DNA from: an uncultured Prochlorococcus sp.
Lineage (GTDB): Bacteria > Cyanobacteriota > Cyanobacteriia > PCC-6307 > Cyanobiaceae
Length of the DNA stretch: 49,947 bases
Direction: 5' to 3'
Assembly (NCBI GenBank): GCA_902521995.1
Contig: CABYTO010000012.1
Coordinates: 1-49,947 of the forward strand
The position numbers and the translations under genes were made by a program. Below, piece by piece: positions 35,996-45,147 of this stretch (positions are counted from its first letter, which is position 1; each line of letters begins with the position of its first letter). The notes below the pieces were generated by a model, which was not told the DNA's origin, made no database searches, and saw nothing but the letters and a program-made list of their open reading frames with translations.

Positions 35996-37120
35996 ATGAA
36001 TGTAGTGGCATCATCTCCTGAGGGACTAGAGAAATGTTTAGCAGAAGAAATTTCGAATTTAGGGGGCTTTAATATTAATACTTATAAAAGATTTATTAAT
36101 TTTGAATGTGATTTTGAAACTTTTTATAGAGTTCATTTCTATTCCAGATTAGCTTTTCGTTTTTATAGAGAAATTGCAAGTTTTAATTGCTATGACAAGC
36201 AATCTTTATATGCGGGGGTAAGAGATTCATTAGATTGGTTAAATTGGTTGCACTTTGATAAAACGTTTAATGTGCAAGTAACTGGGAGAACATCTTCTTT
36301 AAGTCATACTCATTTCACAGCTCTTGAAGTAAAAAATTCTATAACTGATTTGCAACAGGCAGTTTGGAATAAAAGATCAAATATTTCTCTAGATAATCCT
36401 GATTTTATAATTCATCTTCATTTAAATAATAATAAAGCAATTCTCAGTCTTCAAAGCAGCGTAGAAAGCTTACACAAAAGAGGCTATAGACCCGCAATTG
36501 GAAATGCTCCATTAAAAGAAAATTTAGCTTCTGGATTGATAAATATGACTCAATGGAATGGCAAAGTTCCATTAATAGATTTTATGTGCGGCTCGGGTAC
36601 TTTTTTAATTGAGGCAGTCAACCAATTCCTTGGAGTTCCCATAAATATTGATCAAGTATATCTTTTTGAGAATTGGTTGGACTTTAGGAAAGATATTTAT
36701 CTAAATGAAAAAATTAAGGCAAAAAATAAAATTATAAATTATGAAAAATTACCAACAATAATAGGGTGTGAAATTAATAAAAAGGTTTTTGAGCAGGCGA
36801 ATGTAAATATATCATTAGCTGGACTCGAAAATTATATTGAGCTTATAAATAATGATTTTTTAGCACTCCAATTAAGTTGTACACCTGGGATAATCATATG
36901 TAATCCTCCATACGGCAAAAAATTAGGCGATGAAAATGAATTGATTTGTTTATATGAACAAATGGGAATCTTCCTAAAGAACAATTTTTCAGGTTGGGAA
37001 TTTTGGCTGCTAAGTGGAAATCCAAAACTAACAAAATATTTGAAAATGAAATCTTCATTGAAAATTCCCGTCAGCAATGGGGGAATAGATTGTAGATGGA
37101 TAAAGTACTTAATAAGGTAA
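35996..37120 (+). CDS. THUMP-domain 23S rRNA (guanine-N2) methyltransferase, RlmL-like
   Basis: The 374-residue protein has an N-terminal ferredoxin-like/THUMP region (ASSPEGLEKCLAEEISNLGG) and a Rossmann methyltransferase domain. The SAM loop is PLIDFMCGSGTFLIEA and the catalytic motif IV is IICNPPYGKKLGDE, typical of enzymes methylating exocyclic amines. RlmL makes m2G2445 in 23S rRNA; some databases call such proteins N6-adenine DNA methylases, wrongly. It lacks the RlmK half found in E. coli RlmKL. Confidence 0.88.
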   Translation: MNVVASSPEGLEKCLAEEISNLGGFNINTYKRFINFECDFETFYRVHFYSRLAFRFYREIASFNCYDKQSLYAGVRDSLDWLNWLHFDKTFNVQVTGRTSSLSHTHFTALEVKNSITDLQQAVWNKRSNISLDNPDFIIHLHLNNNKAILSLQSSVESLHKRGYRPAIGNAPLKENLASGLINMTQWNGKVPLIDFMCGSGTFLIEAVNQFLGVPINIDQVYLFENWLDFRKDIYLNEKIKAKNKIINYEKLPTIIGCEINKKVFEQANVNISLAGLENYIELINNDFLALQLSCTPGIIICNPPYGKKLGDENELICLYEQMGIFLKNNFSGWEFWLLSGNPKLTKYLKMKSSLKIPVSNGGIDCRWIKYLIR

Positions 37121-37121
37121 T

Positions 37122-37523
37122 TTATTTTTTTCCTAAAACTGCCTTTGTTGTCTTGCCTAAACCCTCTAATGTTTGAGGAAGATAAGGTCCTTTAGCTAAT
37201 TTCCCACCAAGCTTCAAACTTAATCCTGCAAGAAATAAATCGATAAATATTATGAGTAATAAATTATATTCAATATTCCAGTTATTGTATTTCGTTAGAA
37301 AAAGGAAAAAAATAATATGGATGCAAATTAGTACTAATAACAATAATGTGCTGCCTATTGCCAAAAATATTCCACCACTAATTAATCTTCTTTTTTCTCT
37401 ATCTACTTCTTGAAGAGCTATTCTTACATGCAAATCCATCACTGAACTTGCGATCGCTGAAATTCTCGAGGCGGTACTTGCAAAGTTTTTATTTTTTGGT
37501 TTTTCCATATTATTTTTTGCCAC
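37122..37523 (-). CDS. YqjE/holin-III-like membrane protein
   Basis: The 133-residue protein has an amphipathic N-terminal part (STASRISAIASSVMDLHVRI) and two adjoining membrane helices (IFLAIGSTLLLLVLICIHII, LLLIIFIDLFLAGLSLKLGG). This is the 'phage holin superfamily III'/YqjE pattern. The start overlaps the upstream DUF883-like gene by 14 bases. Such pairs occur widely in Gram-negative bacteria; their role (membrane or ribosome association) is poorly known. There is no sign of a phage here. Confidence 0.75.
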   Translation of the reverse strand: MAKNNMEKPKNKNFASTASRISAIASSVMDLHVRIALQEVDREKRRLISGGIFLAIGSTLLLLVLICIHIIFFLFLTKYNNWNIEYNLLLIIFIDLFLAGLSLKLGGKLAKGPYLPQTLEGLGKTTKAVLGKK

Positions 37524-37971
37524 TGTTAAGGAGAGTTCCTATTAGTAAACCAATACCAGCAGCAATAGCAATAGATAATAGTGGTTTTTTTCTTATTGGA
37601 TTTTCTATTTTTGGTCTAAGTGTATTGTTAAGTTCTTCTAATAATTCTTCTAATTGACTTTCGATAGGTTCAATTTTTTCTGATATTTCCCAATTGTTTT
37701 CTCTTATTGAATCAATGATTTCAAATAGTTGGCTTTTTATTCCAATTACTGAGGTTCCACTATGGCTAGCTATTACTTCAACTAAATCATCTATACTCCC
37801 TTTTGTGGCTTCAAGGGTTTGTTGTGCAATGTTAGGCCATTTTTCTTTTATTAAAGGTATAAAACTGTCAATTTTTTCAAGTAACCATTTTTCCGAAATA
37901 ACTTCTTCTTCAGGAAGATCAGAGGTATTTTCTTTTTCTTCTACTTCTTTGGGAGGATGGTAGGTCTCCAT
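37510..37971 (-). CDS. DUF883/ElaB-YqjD-like membrane-anchored protein
   Basis: The 153-residue protein has an acidic N-terminal stretch, a helical body (GSIDDLVEVIASHSGTSVIG, EKIEPIESQLEELLEELNNT) and a C-terminal membrane helix after a basic patch (RKKPLLSIAIAAGIGLLIGT). That end is the hallmark of ElaB/YqjD proteins, which bind ribosomes at the inner membrane in E. coli. It is upstream of, and overlaps, the YqjE-like gene, matching the E. coli yqjD-yqjE order. The body is more divergent than the tail. Confidence 0.68.
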   Translation of the reverse strand: METYHPPKEVEEKENTSDLPEEEVISEKWLLEKIDSFIPLIKEKWPNIAQQTLEATKGSIDDLVEVIASHSGTSVIGIKSQLFEIIDSIRENNWEISEKIEPIESQLEELLEELNNTLRPKIENPIRKKPLLSIAIAAGIGLLIGTLLNSGKK

Positions 37972-38141
37972 TATTTAAACATATTTATTTTAAGATTAGA
38001 CCCTATTTTCTTAATTCGGAACCCTTATCTAAAGAATTGTTCAATTAATATAGAATAAAAACATATAAAAGTTTATTTACATTTTATTTATCTGCTCTGT
38101 TCTGTAAGAAGGTTTTGTTAAGCTATTACTGAATTTATTAA

Positions 38142-38297
38142 ATGAGTTTAAATTTCATCATGGATATTACATTTGCATCATTATTTTTTGCATCTCGCAC
38201 AATCCCTACAGATTTTGGATTAGTAGCTGCAGCTATAGCTGGAGCTGGAAGTTTGCTATTCATTGCTTTAAGATTTGTACCTGATGCAGGTAATTAA
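38142..38297 (+). CDS. Small single-span membrane protein (51 residues)
   Basis: ATG 38142 (or ATG 38160, 45 residues) to TAA 38295-38297. The protein reads MSLNFIMDITFASLFFASRT, then IPTDFGLVAAAIAGAGSLLF and IALRFVPDAGN, with one membrane span over the Ala/Gly-rich part. It looks like the small one-helix proteins common in cyanobacterial thylakoids, but I cannot match it to a named Psa, Psb or Pet subunit. The good hydrophobic profile makes it likely real. Confidence 0.68.
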   Translation: MSLNFIMDITFASLFFASRTIPTDFGLVAAAIAGAGSLLFIALRFVPDAGN

Positions 38298-38380
38298 ATA
38301 ACAGGAACCATCTTTAATAAAATATTTCTTTATCTCAACTTTGTTTTGAAAATAGATTCTGTTTATTTATTAATTAGATA

Positions 38381-38743
38381 ATGAATAAATGGGTTTTGCT
38401 TGAACATAAAGTTTATTCTGCTAACTCGTTCGATATTCATTATGATTTTCTTGTTGAAAATGGCATAGATTGTTTAACTTGGAAATTTTTAAAATTACCT
38501 TTATTAAATCAAGCTTCTATAGAAATTATTAAGCAGCCAAATCATAGACTTGTATGGTTATCTAGGATAGAACATGAACTTTCTGATAATAGAGGGTTTG
38601 TAAAAAGAATTGATCATGGAATATTTAAAAGTGTTTCTGATAAACTGGATTCTGAATATTATAGATTCATTTTGGATGGTGAACTTCTTTACGGCTTGTT
38701 TGAAATTTCGGGTAATTTTTGCAGATTGAGCAAAAGTTATTAA
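38381..38743 (+). CDS. Stand-alone LigD 3'-phosphoesterase-like domain protein
   Basis: The 120-residue protein matches, by eye, the pattern of the DNA ligase D N-terminal phosphoesterase domain: LLEH (His9), then IHYDFLVENGIDCLTWKF (His20, Asp22), then NHRLVWLSRIEHELSDNRG (His55) and VKRIDHGIF, then DGELLYGLFEI. The corresponding family blocks are EHxxxxxHYDLRLE, the middle His, and the GxxxxxWDxGxF end. Stand-alone short members occur elsewhere without a ligase. LigD phosphoesterase trims 3' ends in double-strand break repair; here no Ku or ligase is adjacent. It is divergent, so activity is uncertain. Confidence 0.66.
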   Translation: MNKWVLLEHKVYSANSFDIHYDFLVENGIDCLTWKFLKLPLLNQASIEIIKQPNHRLVWLSRIEHELSDNRGFVKRIDHGIFKSVSDKLDSEYYRFILDGELLYGLFEISGNFCRLSKSY

Positions 38744-38819
38744 TACTCATTTATAAATAAACGTAATATTCCTATTGAGAATTTTTGCAAATTAGTTATT
38801 CTTATTTAGCTATTGAGAC

Positions 38820-41800
38820 TTGAGATTGGTACATATCAATCAGGTCGAATTTGAAAATTTTAAATCTTTTGGGGGAAATGTAAAAATACCTCTTGAAGAA
38901 GGTTTTACTGTGGTTACGGGTCCTAATGGTTCTGGAAAAAGTAATATTTTAGATGGTATTTTATTTTGTTTAGGTCTAGCAAATAGTAGAGGTATGAGGG
39001 CTGAAAGATTACCAGATCTAATAAATAACTCCAAAGTTAAAGAGGGTAAGTCATCAGAAACATCTGTATCGGTAAAATTTAATATTCAAGACTGGTCTCC
39101 TAGAGAAGACCTTCCGCCTTTAGAACTAGAAGAAGAAGAAATTGCCATTAATAAAGGTCAAAAAGAATGGTTAGTTTCTAGAAAATTAAGGCTTATGCCA
39201 GGGGGTTCTTATGCTTCTACTTATACTTCTGATGGAAAACAATGTACCTTGCAACAAATACAGAAAATATTAAGAGATATCAGTGTTGATCCTGAGGGCA
39301 GCAATGTTGTTATGCAGGGTGATGTGACAAGAATCGTATCAATGAATAATAAGGAGAGGAGAAATCTTATTGATGAATTAGCAGGTGTCGCACTTTTTGA
39401 TACAAGAATAGAACAAACTAATTCAAAATTAAATGACGTTTTCGAAAGACAAGAAAGATGTGAAATTTTAGAAAATGAATTGCAATCTAGTAAAAATAAG
39501 CTTGAAAAAGAATGCGAAAAAGCAAAGCGATATAAAGAGTTAAAGGCAAAACTATTACAAATAATAGAATTAGAGAAAGTTCTTATTTTTGAAAAACAAG
39601 TAAAGCATGTTGAATCTATAGAAAACAAAGAAAGTGAAACTGAAAAAAATAAAATCTTATTTAATAAACAAAAAGAATCTATTAGTAAAGAAATATCAGT
39701 TTTAGAAGATGCTTTGAAAATACTTGTTGATGAGCTTAAGGAGAAAGGAGAGGATAAATTGATAAAAGTTAATTCTGATATTGGAAGTATTAACTCTAGC
39801 TTGAGAGAACTTGATAGGATATCAATTCTGAATAAAGAAGAAGGTATTAAATTACAAAAACAGAGAGATGAAATTGCAATTTCTAAGAGGAATATCGAGT
39901 CAGAAAAGATAAGACAAGAAAATTTTGATGATAATTTTTTAAATCAATTGAACTTGCAAATTGATGAACTCACTTTAAAACACAAACTATCGAGAAAAAA
40001 ACTTTCTGATGCGGCTGGAGAATCTGGAGAATTCTCAAAACAAAGTATCAAATTAAATGCTGAGCTTGAAAATATAAAAAATCAAATTAATCCTTTGGAA
40101 ATAAAAAAAAGGAAAATTGAAGAAGAAACTATTCAAAATAATATTCAAAAAGATGAGATAATGTCACAGATCGAATCCTTAGACTTAGAAAAGCAGAAAC
40201 TTTTTCAGGGAAATCAAAGAAAAAAAGAGACATCTGATACAAAGAATAAAAACTTGGCAAGTAATGGCGCAGAAATTAATTCTTTAAAAAATGAAATCGA
40301 TTTATTGATTAAAACTAAATCAAGGCTAAACAACGAGCAATTAAGGCTTGAAAAGGATTTATCTAGATTCGAAAGCAGGAAGGAAGCTTTAAACGAATCT
40401 AGAGGTTCATATGCTCTCAGAATTCTCTTAGAGGCAGGGTTAGAGGGTATACATGGTTATGTAGCTCAACTTGGAGAGGTCAGTGAGAAAAATAGATACG
40501 CATTAGAAATTGCTGCTGGAAATAGGTTAGGACAAATTGTTGTTGATAATGATCATATTGCTGCAAAAGCAATTGAAATTCTTAAAAAGAAGAAAGCGGG
40601 AAGATTAACTTTTTTACCTTTAAATAGAATGAAAAGTCAAAAAAAGAATTATGCAATTTCAAGATTTGAAAATAACAGGGAGAATGGATTTATTGATAAA
40701 GCTATTAATCTAATTACTTTTGATGCAGTTTATTCAGATGTTTTTCGATATGTTTTTGGAGATACTTTGGTTTTTTCAGACTTATCCTCTGCTAGGTTAT
40801 CAACACAAAAAAATAGGTTGGTTACCTTAAGTGGTGAATTATTAGAAGCAAGTGGTGCTATTACAGGAGGCAGTAAGTTAAATAAAGATTTGGCTTATAG
40901 GTTTGGAATTAATAATGATATTGATGATTCCAGTCCTATAAAAGAAAGATTATTAGTTATCGAAGAAGCTTTAAAAGAGTCGAATAATGATTTGATACTA
41001 AAAAATAATAGACTTAGTATATTAAATTCTAATCGCAGTCAAATAATTGAGGATTGTGCCTCATTTAATAAAGAAATTGAAGTAAATCAAGATTCTCTTA
41101 AAGCTGTTTCGCAAAGAATTGAGGATTGTAAATCGAGATTAAATAAACTTGATACTGCTAATAATTTATTAGTTATCGAGTTAGGTCATTTAGAAAATCA
41201 ATTGAAGCCTTATCACGATAAGTTTGATCAACTACAAAGCATTCAAAAGGCAAATTATGAAAAAAATCAAAAATCATCGTTAATAGCCTTTAATGAAGAT
41301 TTTAATAATCTTGATAAAAAACTTGAATTACTTATTAAAGAGAGAAATACATTACTAGATAAAAAGAATCAATTTGCTTTAAATAAAGAGCGTATCAATA
41401 ATTCATTAAAAATTACTTTACTACAAGAAAAAAACTTGCAGGAATCTATTAAACAACTCGCAATTGCTCATAGTGAATGGATAGAAAAAAGAGATCAATT
41501 TAATAAAGAGCTTTCAGATCTCGATAATCAAAAAAATTCTCTAGAGAAGAATTTAGGTTTATTGAGAAGGAAAAGAGATGAATTAAACTCTTCAATTTCA
41601 AATAAAAGGCAAGAATATAATAACTATTTGTTAAAGCTTGAATACCTTGAAAGGGATATGCATTCCCTTAAAGAAGAGATGAGGAGCGAGAAAATAAAAT
41701 TAGAGAATTATAAAAAAGATCTACCTAATCCTTCCCCGGAGTTTGGAGAATATGAAGGGAAGAGTCTTGAATCTTTGCAATCAGAAATTTCGATTATAAA

Positions 41801-42410
41801 TGCAAAACTGCAAAGCTTAGAACCTGTCAACATGTTAGCTCTTGATGAACTAGAAGAATTAATTGAGAGATTAAATGGTTTGCGAGAAAAATTAGAAATT
41901 CTATCTAATGAAAGATCTGAATTATTGCTGAGAATAGAAACTGTATCTACGATGCGTCAAGAAGCTTTTATGCAAGCATTTACAGAAGTTGATAGACATT
42001 TTAGAGAAATTTTTGCAAATTTATCTGATGGAGATGGATTTCTTCAACTTGAAAATCCTAATTCTCCTTTAGAAGGAGGATTAACTTTGGTGGCTCATCC
42101 CAAGGGAAAAAATGTCAGAAGATTAGCCTCTATGTCAGGTGGTGAAAAATCGTTAACTGCTTTAAGTTTTTTATTTGCTTTGCAAAAGTATAAGCCTTCA
42201 CCTTTTTATGCATTAGACGAGGTTGATAGTTTTTTAGATGGTATTAATGTTGAAAGGTTGTCAAAACTAATATCAAATCAGTCATCAAATGCTCAATTTA
42301 TAGTCGTAAGTCATAGAAGGCCTATGATTAGTGCATCTGAACGTACAATTGGGGTTGCGCAAGCAAGAGGTGCCAATACTCAAGTTCTTGGGTTACCAAA
42401 TGCTGCATAA
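38820..42410 (+). CDS. smc: Chromosome segregation ATPase SMC
   Basis: SMC forms the bacterial condensin core. The 1196-residue protein has the N-terminal ATPase lobe with Walker A GPNGSGKSN (about 33-41), two long coiled coils, the hinge around residues 520-680 (IHGYVAQLGEVSEKNRYALE), the signature ASMSGGEKSLTALSF and Walker B PFYALDEVDSFLDG near the C-terminus. Start is TTG 38820 (MRLVHINQVEFENFKSFGG). It lies 45 bases upstream of the PRC-barrel gene on the same strand. Confidence 0.97.
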   Translation: MRLVHINQVEFENFKSFGGNVKIPLEEGFTVVTGPNGSGKSNILDGILFCLGLANSRGMRAERLPDLINNSKVKEGKSSETSVSVKFNIQDWSPREDLPPLELEEEEIAINKGQKEWLVSRKLRLMPGGSYASTYTSDGKQCTLQQIQKILRDISVDPEGSNVVMQGDVTRIVSMNNKERRNLIDELAGVALFDTRIEQTNSKLNDVFERQERCEILENELQSSKNKLEKECEKAKRYKELKAKLLQIIELEKVLIFEKQVKHVESIENKESETEKNKILFNKQKESISKEISVLEDALKILVDELKEKGEDKLIKVNSDIGSINSSLRELDRISILNKEEGIKLQKQRDEIAISKRNIESEKIRQENFDDNFLNQLNLQIDELTLKHKLSRKKLSDAAGESGEFSKQSIKLNAELENIKNQINPLEIKKRKIEEETIQNNIQKDEIMSQIESLDLEKQKLFQGNQRKKETSDTKNKNLASNGAEINSLKNEIDLLIKTKSRLNNEQLRLEKDLSRFESRKEALNESRGSYALRILLEAGLEGIHGYVAQLGEVSEKNRYALEIAAGNRLGQIVVDNDHIAAKAIEILKKKKAGRLTFLPLNRMKSQKKNYAISRFENNRENGFIDKAINLITFDAVYSDVFRYVFGDTLVFSDLSSARLSTQKNRLVTLSGELLEASGAITGGSKLNKDLAYRFGINNDIDDSSPIKERLLVIEEALKESNNDLILKNNRLSILNSNRSQIIEDCASFNKEIEVNQDSLKAVSQRIEDCKSRLNKLDTANNLLVIELGHLENQLKPYHDKFDQLQSIQKANYEKNQKSSLIAFNEDFNNLDKKLELLIKERNTLLDKKNQFALNKERINNSLKITLLQEKNLQESIKQLAIAHSEWIEKRDQFNKELSDLDNQKNSLEKNLGLLRRKRDELNSSISNKRQEYNNYLLKLEYLERDMHSLKEEMRSEKIKLENYKKDLPNPSPEFGEYEGKSLESLQSEISIINAKLQSLEPVNMLALDELEELIERLNGLREKLEILSNERSELLLRIETVSTMRQEAFMQAFTEVDRHFREIFANLSDGDGFLQLENPNSPLEGGLTLVAHPKGKNVRRLASMSGGEKSLTALSFLFALQKYKPSPFYALDEVDSFLDGINVERLSKLISNQSSNAQFIVVSHRRPMISASERTIGVAQARGANTQVLGLPNAA

Positions 42411-42455
42411 ACACACTTTTTTAAATTTATACGTCAGAATGATAAAAAGAAATTT

Positions 42456-43511
42456 ATGAGCTTGTCTAACACATCTGCTGATAAGAATCTCCCTAACTCG
42501 GTTCCTAGTGAACGTTTATGGTTAAGGTCAGAATTAATGGGAACACAAGTGATAACTACCGATACTGGAAGGCGGCTAGGCGTAGTTGGCGAAGTTGTTG
42601 TTGATATTGATAGAAGAGAGGTGGTCGCTTTGGGACTAAGAGATAATCCACTTACAAGATTTTTACCAGGTTTGCCAAAATGGATGCCCTTAGAAAGTAT
42701 AAAGCAAGTTGGAGATGTCATATTAGTTGACTCCCTTGATTCTTTGAGTGAGAGTTTTTCTCCAGAGAGGTATGGGAAGGTAATTAATTGTCAAGTAATT
42801 ACAGAATCTGGACAACTTTTAGGAAGAGTTCTTGGCTTTTCTTTTGATATTGAAACTGGGGATTTGATATCTCTTGTTATGGGTGCTGTTGGTGTTCCGC
42901 TCTTAGGCGAGGGAGTTTTAAGTACTTGGGAAATACCTGTTGAGGAAATTGTAAGTAGTGGCACCGATAGGATTATTGTTTATGAAGGTGCTGAAGAGAA
43001 ATTGAAGCAACTAAGTAGTGGACTACTTGAGAAACTAGGAGTTGGGGGTTCTTCATGGGATGAAAGGGAAGCAAATGGATACTCGGCAAATCTTGTACCT
43101 GTTGAGAATCAGTTACTTTCAGGATCTGAATCAGAACAGCAAAACAATGTGGTCGAGGAATATGAAGAAGTTGTTGAACAAGATGATTATGAAGATGATT
43201 ATGAAGATGATTATGAAGATGAACTTGAATATGTTGAAATAAAGGGTTCTTCAGAGGAAATAAAAAACAGAAAAAAGCTATACATGGATAATGATGATTC
43301 TGATCAGATCCAGAACCAAAATAGTGTTAATCAAATAGATGAAAAAGATAATATTGATTTAAAGCAAAAAAAACAAGCAACTACTAATTTAGCTTCGAAA
43401 AGACCAATTCAAAATGCAACTGAAACTTTAGATATTGAACCTCTAAACGAACAAAATTTAGTTCAAGATAATAAAAAATCAGAAAAGTTTGAAATTGATG
43501 ATCCCTGGTAA
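42456..43511 (+). CDS. PRC-barrel domain protein with an acidic repeat
   Basis: The 351-residue protein has two PRC-barrel units: about residues 25-95 (LMGTQVITTDTGRRLGVVGE) and about 105-180 (VITESGQLLGRVLGFSFDIE). A disordered acidic tail follows with three perfect copies of D-D-Y-E (12-bp unit GATGATTATGAA, 43182-43217) and a degenerate fourth. PRC barrels occur in the photosynthetic reaction centre H subunit and RimM. Role here unknown; the position after smc suggests co-expression. The tail ends with FEIDDPW, possibly a short recognition peptide. Confidence 0.85.
   Translation: MSLSNTSADKNLPNSVPSERLWLRSELMGTQVITTDTGRRLGVVGEVVVDIDRREVVALGLRDNPLTRFLPGLPKWMPLESIKQVGDVILVDSLDSLSESFSPERYGKVINCQVITESGQLLGRVLGFSFDIETGDLISLVMGAVGVPLLGEGVLSTWEIPVEEIVSSGTDRIIVYEGAEEKLKQLSSGLLEKLGVGGSSWDEREANGYSANLVPVENQLLSGSESEQQNNVVEEYEEVVEQDDYEDDYEDDYEDELEYVEIKGSSEEIKNRKKLYMDNDDSDQIQNQNSVNQIDEKDNIDLKQKKQATTNLASKRPIQNATETLDIEPLNEQNLVQDNKKSEKFEIDDPW
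43182..43229 (+). repeat. 12-bp tandem repeat coding for D-D-Y-E
   Basis: GATGATTATGAA is repeated three times perfectly (43182-43217) and once degenerately (GATGAACTTGAA, to 43229), inside the PRC-barrel gene. Copy number may vary between strains. Confidence 0.85.
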
Positions 43512-43514
43512 TTG

Positions 43515-44780
43515 TTAAAGTTTTTTTATTGAATTAACAATTATAGAAGCAAGTTTTTCTGCAGCTCCTTTATCGCCTCTTTCTTTGTTTAGATTATCCC
43601 TAATACTTTTTAATTGATCTCTATTTTTTATAAGAAATAATACTTCTCTTGCAATTTTTATTGTCGAAATATTACCTATCCTTTCAGGGACAATCATTCT
43701 TTTAGCTTTAATATTTGGCCAAGCAAAAAACTTCTTTTTTTTAAAATAGAAATTTTTAATTATAAAAGTTAGGAATCTATTTATGAATGAAATTTTTCCA
43801 GTTATTCCAAAAATACCATCCCAAGCGTTCATCATATTTAAATGTTGAGTTGGCAGAACAACTAACATTGGAAGACTAATTGCTGCTAATTCTGCAGTAT
43901 TTGCTCCTACAGTTGTAATTGCAAGATCACATTCTTTTAATATTTCATAGCAAGGATGTTTCTTGATTAGATAAATCTTTGTTTTTTTTGATGTTTCAAT
44001 TACATAATCAAAACCAGAGTCTTTGAAGTTTTTAATTGTTTTGATTTTTGATGAGTAATATTTAGCAATTGGATTTTTGTTGCTTTGAAAAAATAAATAT
44101 TCACTTTTATCAGTAGTTGGTGCAATGGGGATTATAAAATTTATATTTTGATTTTCTTTAGCGATATGATCTGCAACTTCTAAGAAGAAAGGAATTCCAA
44201 TAGAAAGCTTTGCTTTCTTAGAACCAGGCAATAGTGCAATGTAGTGTTTTTCTTTATTTCTTAGTGAGATTTCGCTATTAAGTTTGATATCTGCCATCAA
44301 ATCGCCAATTACTTTACATTTATATTTATATCTTTTAGGTATTAACTCTTTTACTTTTACGTTCATAGCAGCAATTTCGTTGGTCCATTTAGGCCATCGT
44401 GAAACCCATTCAGCATATGTGATATTTAAATAACCTAATCTTTTAGCTAATAAAATGCTCCAAAATTGATCCCCACCAAGGAAAATAACTATCCCTTTTT
44501 TTGGCCAATCAGCAAAAGAATGTGGCTTTATTAATAATTTCCAAAAACTTTTGGATTTTGTAATTAATTCGAATTTATTCCATGACTTTGCAACTAAAAA
44601 TTCTTTACCAGTGGCATTTGGGCAAGGAACAAGGACTAACCTAAGAGTGAAATCTTGTTTATCTTCATCACATAGTGATTGATTTATTTTGTTAAGCTGA
44701 TCCACTACAGGATTTACCCATGTAGTTAATTCACCAGGACCATTGGAAATTATAACTACTGCAACTGATTTTTTTTTCAT
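43515..44780 (-). CDS. LpxB-related glycosyltransferase-like protein
   Basis: The 421-residue protein begins at ATG 44780 (MKKKSVAVVIISNGPGELTT); ATG 44801 is an alternative, while the open frame further upstream reads through tRNA-Leu and is not coding. The sequence fits the cyanobacterial family related to lipid-A-disaccharide synthase: SNGPGELTTWV, FLGGDQFWSILLAKRL, LLPGSKKAKLSIGIPFFLEV, and the C-terminal TTVGANTAELAAISLPMLVV-type acceptor block. It is not standard LpxB; the sugar donor and product are unknown. It lies directly downstream of tRNA-Leu on the same strand. Confidence 0.82.
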   Translation of the reverse strand: MKKKSVAVVIISNGPGELTTWVNPVVDQLNKINQSLCDEDKQDFTLRLVLVPCPNATGKEFLVAKSWNKFELITKSKSFWKLLIKPHSFADWPKKGIVIFLGGDQFWSILLAKRLGYLNITYAEWVSRWPKWTNEIAAMNVKVKELIPKRYKYKCKVIGDLMADIKLNSEISLRNKEKHYIALLPGSKKAKLSIGIPFFLEVADHIAKENQNINFIIPIAPTTDKSEYLFFQSNKNPIAKYYSSKIKTIKNFKDSGFDYVIETSKKTKIYLIKKHPCYEILKECDLAITTVGANTAELAAISLPMLVVLPTQHLNMMNAWDGIFGITGKISFINRFLTFIIKNFYFKKKKFFAWPNIKAKRMIVPERIGNISTIKIAREVLFLIKNRDQLKSIRDNLNKERGDKGAAEKLASIIVNSIKKL

Positions 44781-44805
44781 TGCAGTTAAACCAGAATACA
44801 TTAAA

Positions 44806-44887
44806 TGCGGACGGCGAGACTTGAACTCGCAAGGCCGAAGCCACACGCTCCTTAGACGTGCGCGTCTACCAATTCCGCCACGTCCGC
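44806..44887 (-). tRNA. tRNA-Leu, anticodon AAG by inspection
   Basis: The 82-base gene has an acceptor stem GCGGACG/CGTCCGC, D-arm GGTAGAC, a long variable arm with a TTCG-capped stem (typical of Leu), and a T-arm GTTCAAGTC. The anticodon stem CACGT/GCGTG closes a 7-base loop CTAAGGA, giving AAG at positions 34-36. The 3' CCA is not encoded. AAG is unusual among bacterial Leu tRNAs; if correct, A34 may be deaminated to inosine. Confidence 0.92.
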
Positions 44888-44903
44888 AAAGGGTTTTCAG
44901 CAA

Positions 44904-45147
44904 CCTTGGGGATACCTAAACCTTAAAATATCATACATTATTGGCTCAATTAAGCATGTAGTTCGAAAAGAGTTTTTTTGAATATGATCGATAATTTTTC
45001 TATTGCATAAAAAAAATATTTATACATATATAACGTTTTAGGTTGTATTGTAAAAAATGTCCGCTGATCACTAAAAAATTTTGTTGAATACTTTGGCAAA
45101 TAATTTTTTATTTTAAGTCATTTCATTTCTTCAATTTTATTTTCATA
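44904..45147. promoter_or_regulatory. Divergent upstream region of tRNA-Leu and accC
   Basis: The 244-base AT-rich gap must hold the promoters of tRNA-Leu (minus) and accC (plus). TATACATATATAA at about 45021-45033 is the strongest -10-like tract. I see no small gene. Confidence 0.35.

Noticed and set aside
37122..37971. Prophage holin region
   Set aside because: The holin-like and DUF883-like pair matches chromosomal yqjE/yqjD-type genes, and no other phage genes are nearby.
43042..43242. Plus-strand frame inside the PRC-barrel gene rich in M-I-M-K
   Set aside because: It is a shifted reading of the GATGATTATGAA tandem repeat in the real gene.
44781..44903. Upstream extension of the LpxB-like gene (beginning MLKTLCGRGG)
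   Set aside because: These codons run through the tRNA-Leu gene on the same strand; the conserved protein begins at ATG 44780 or 44801.
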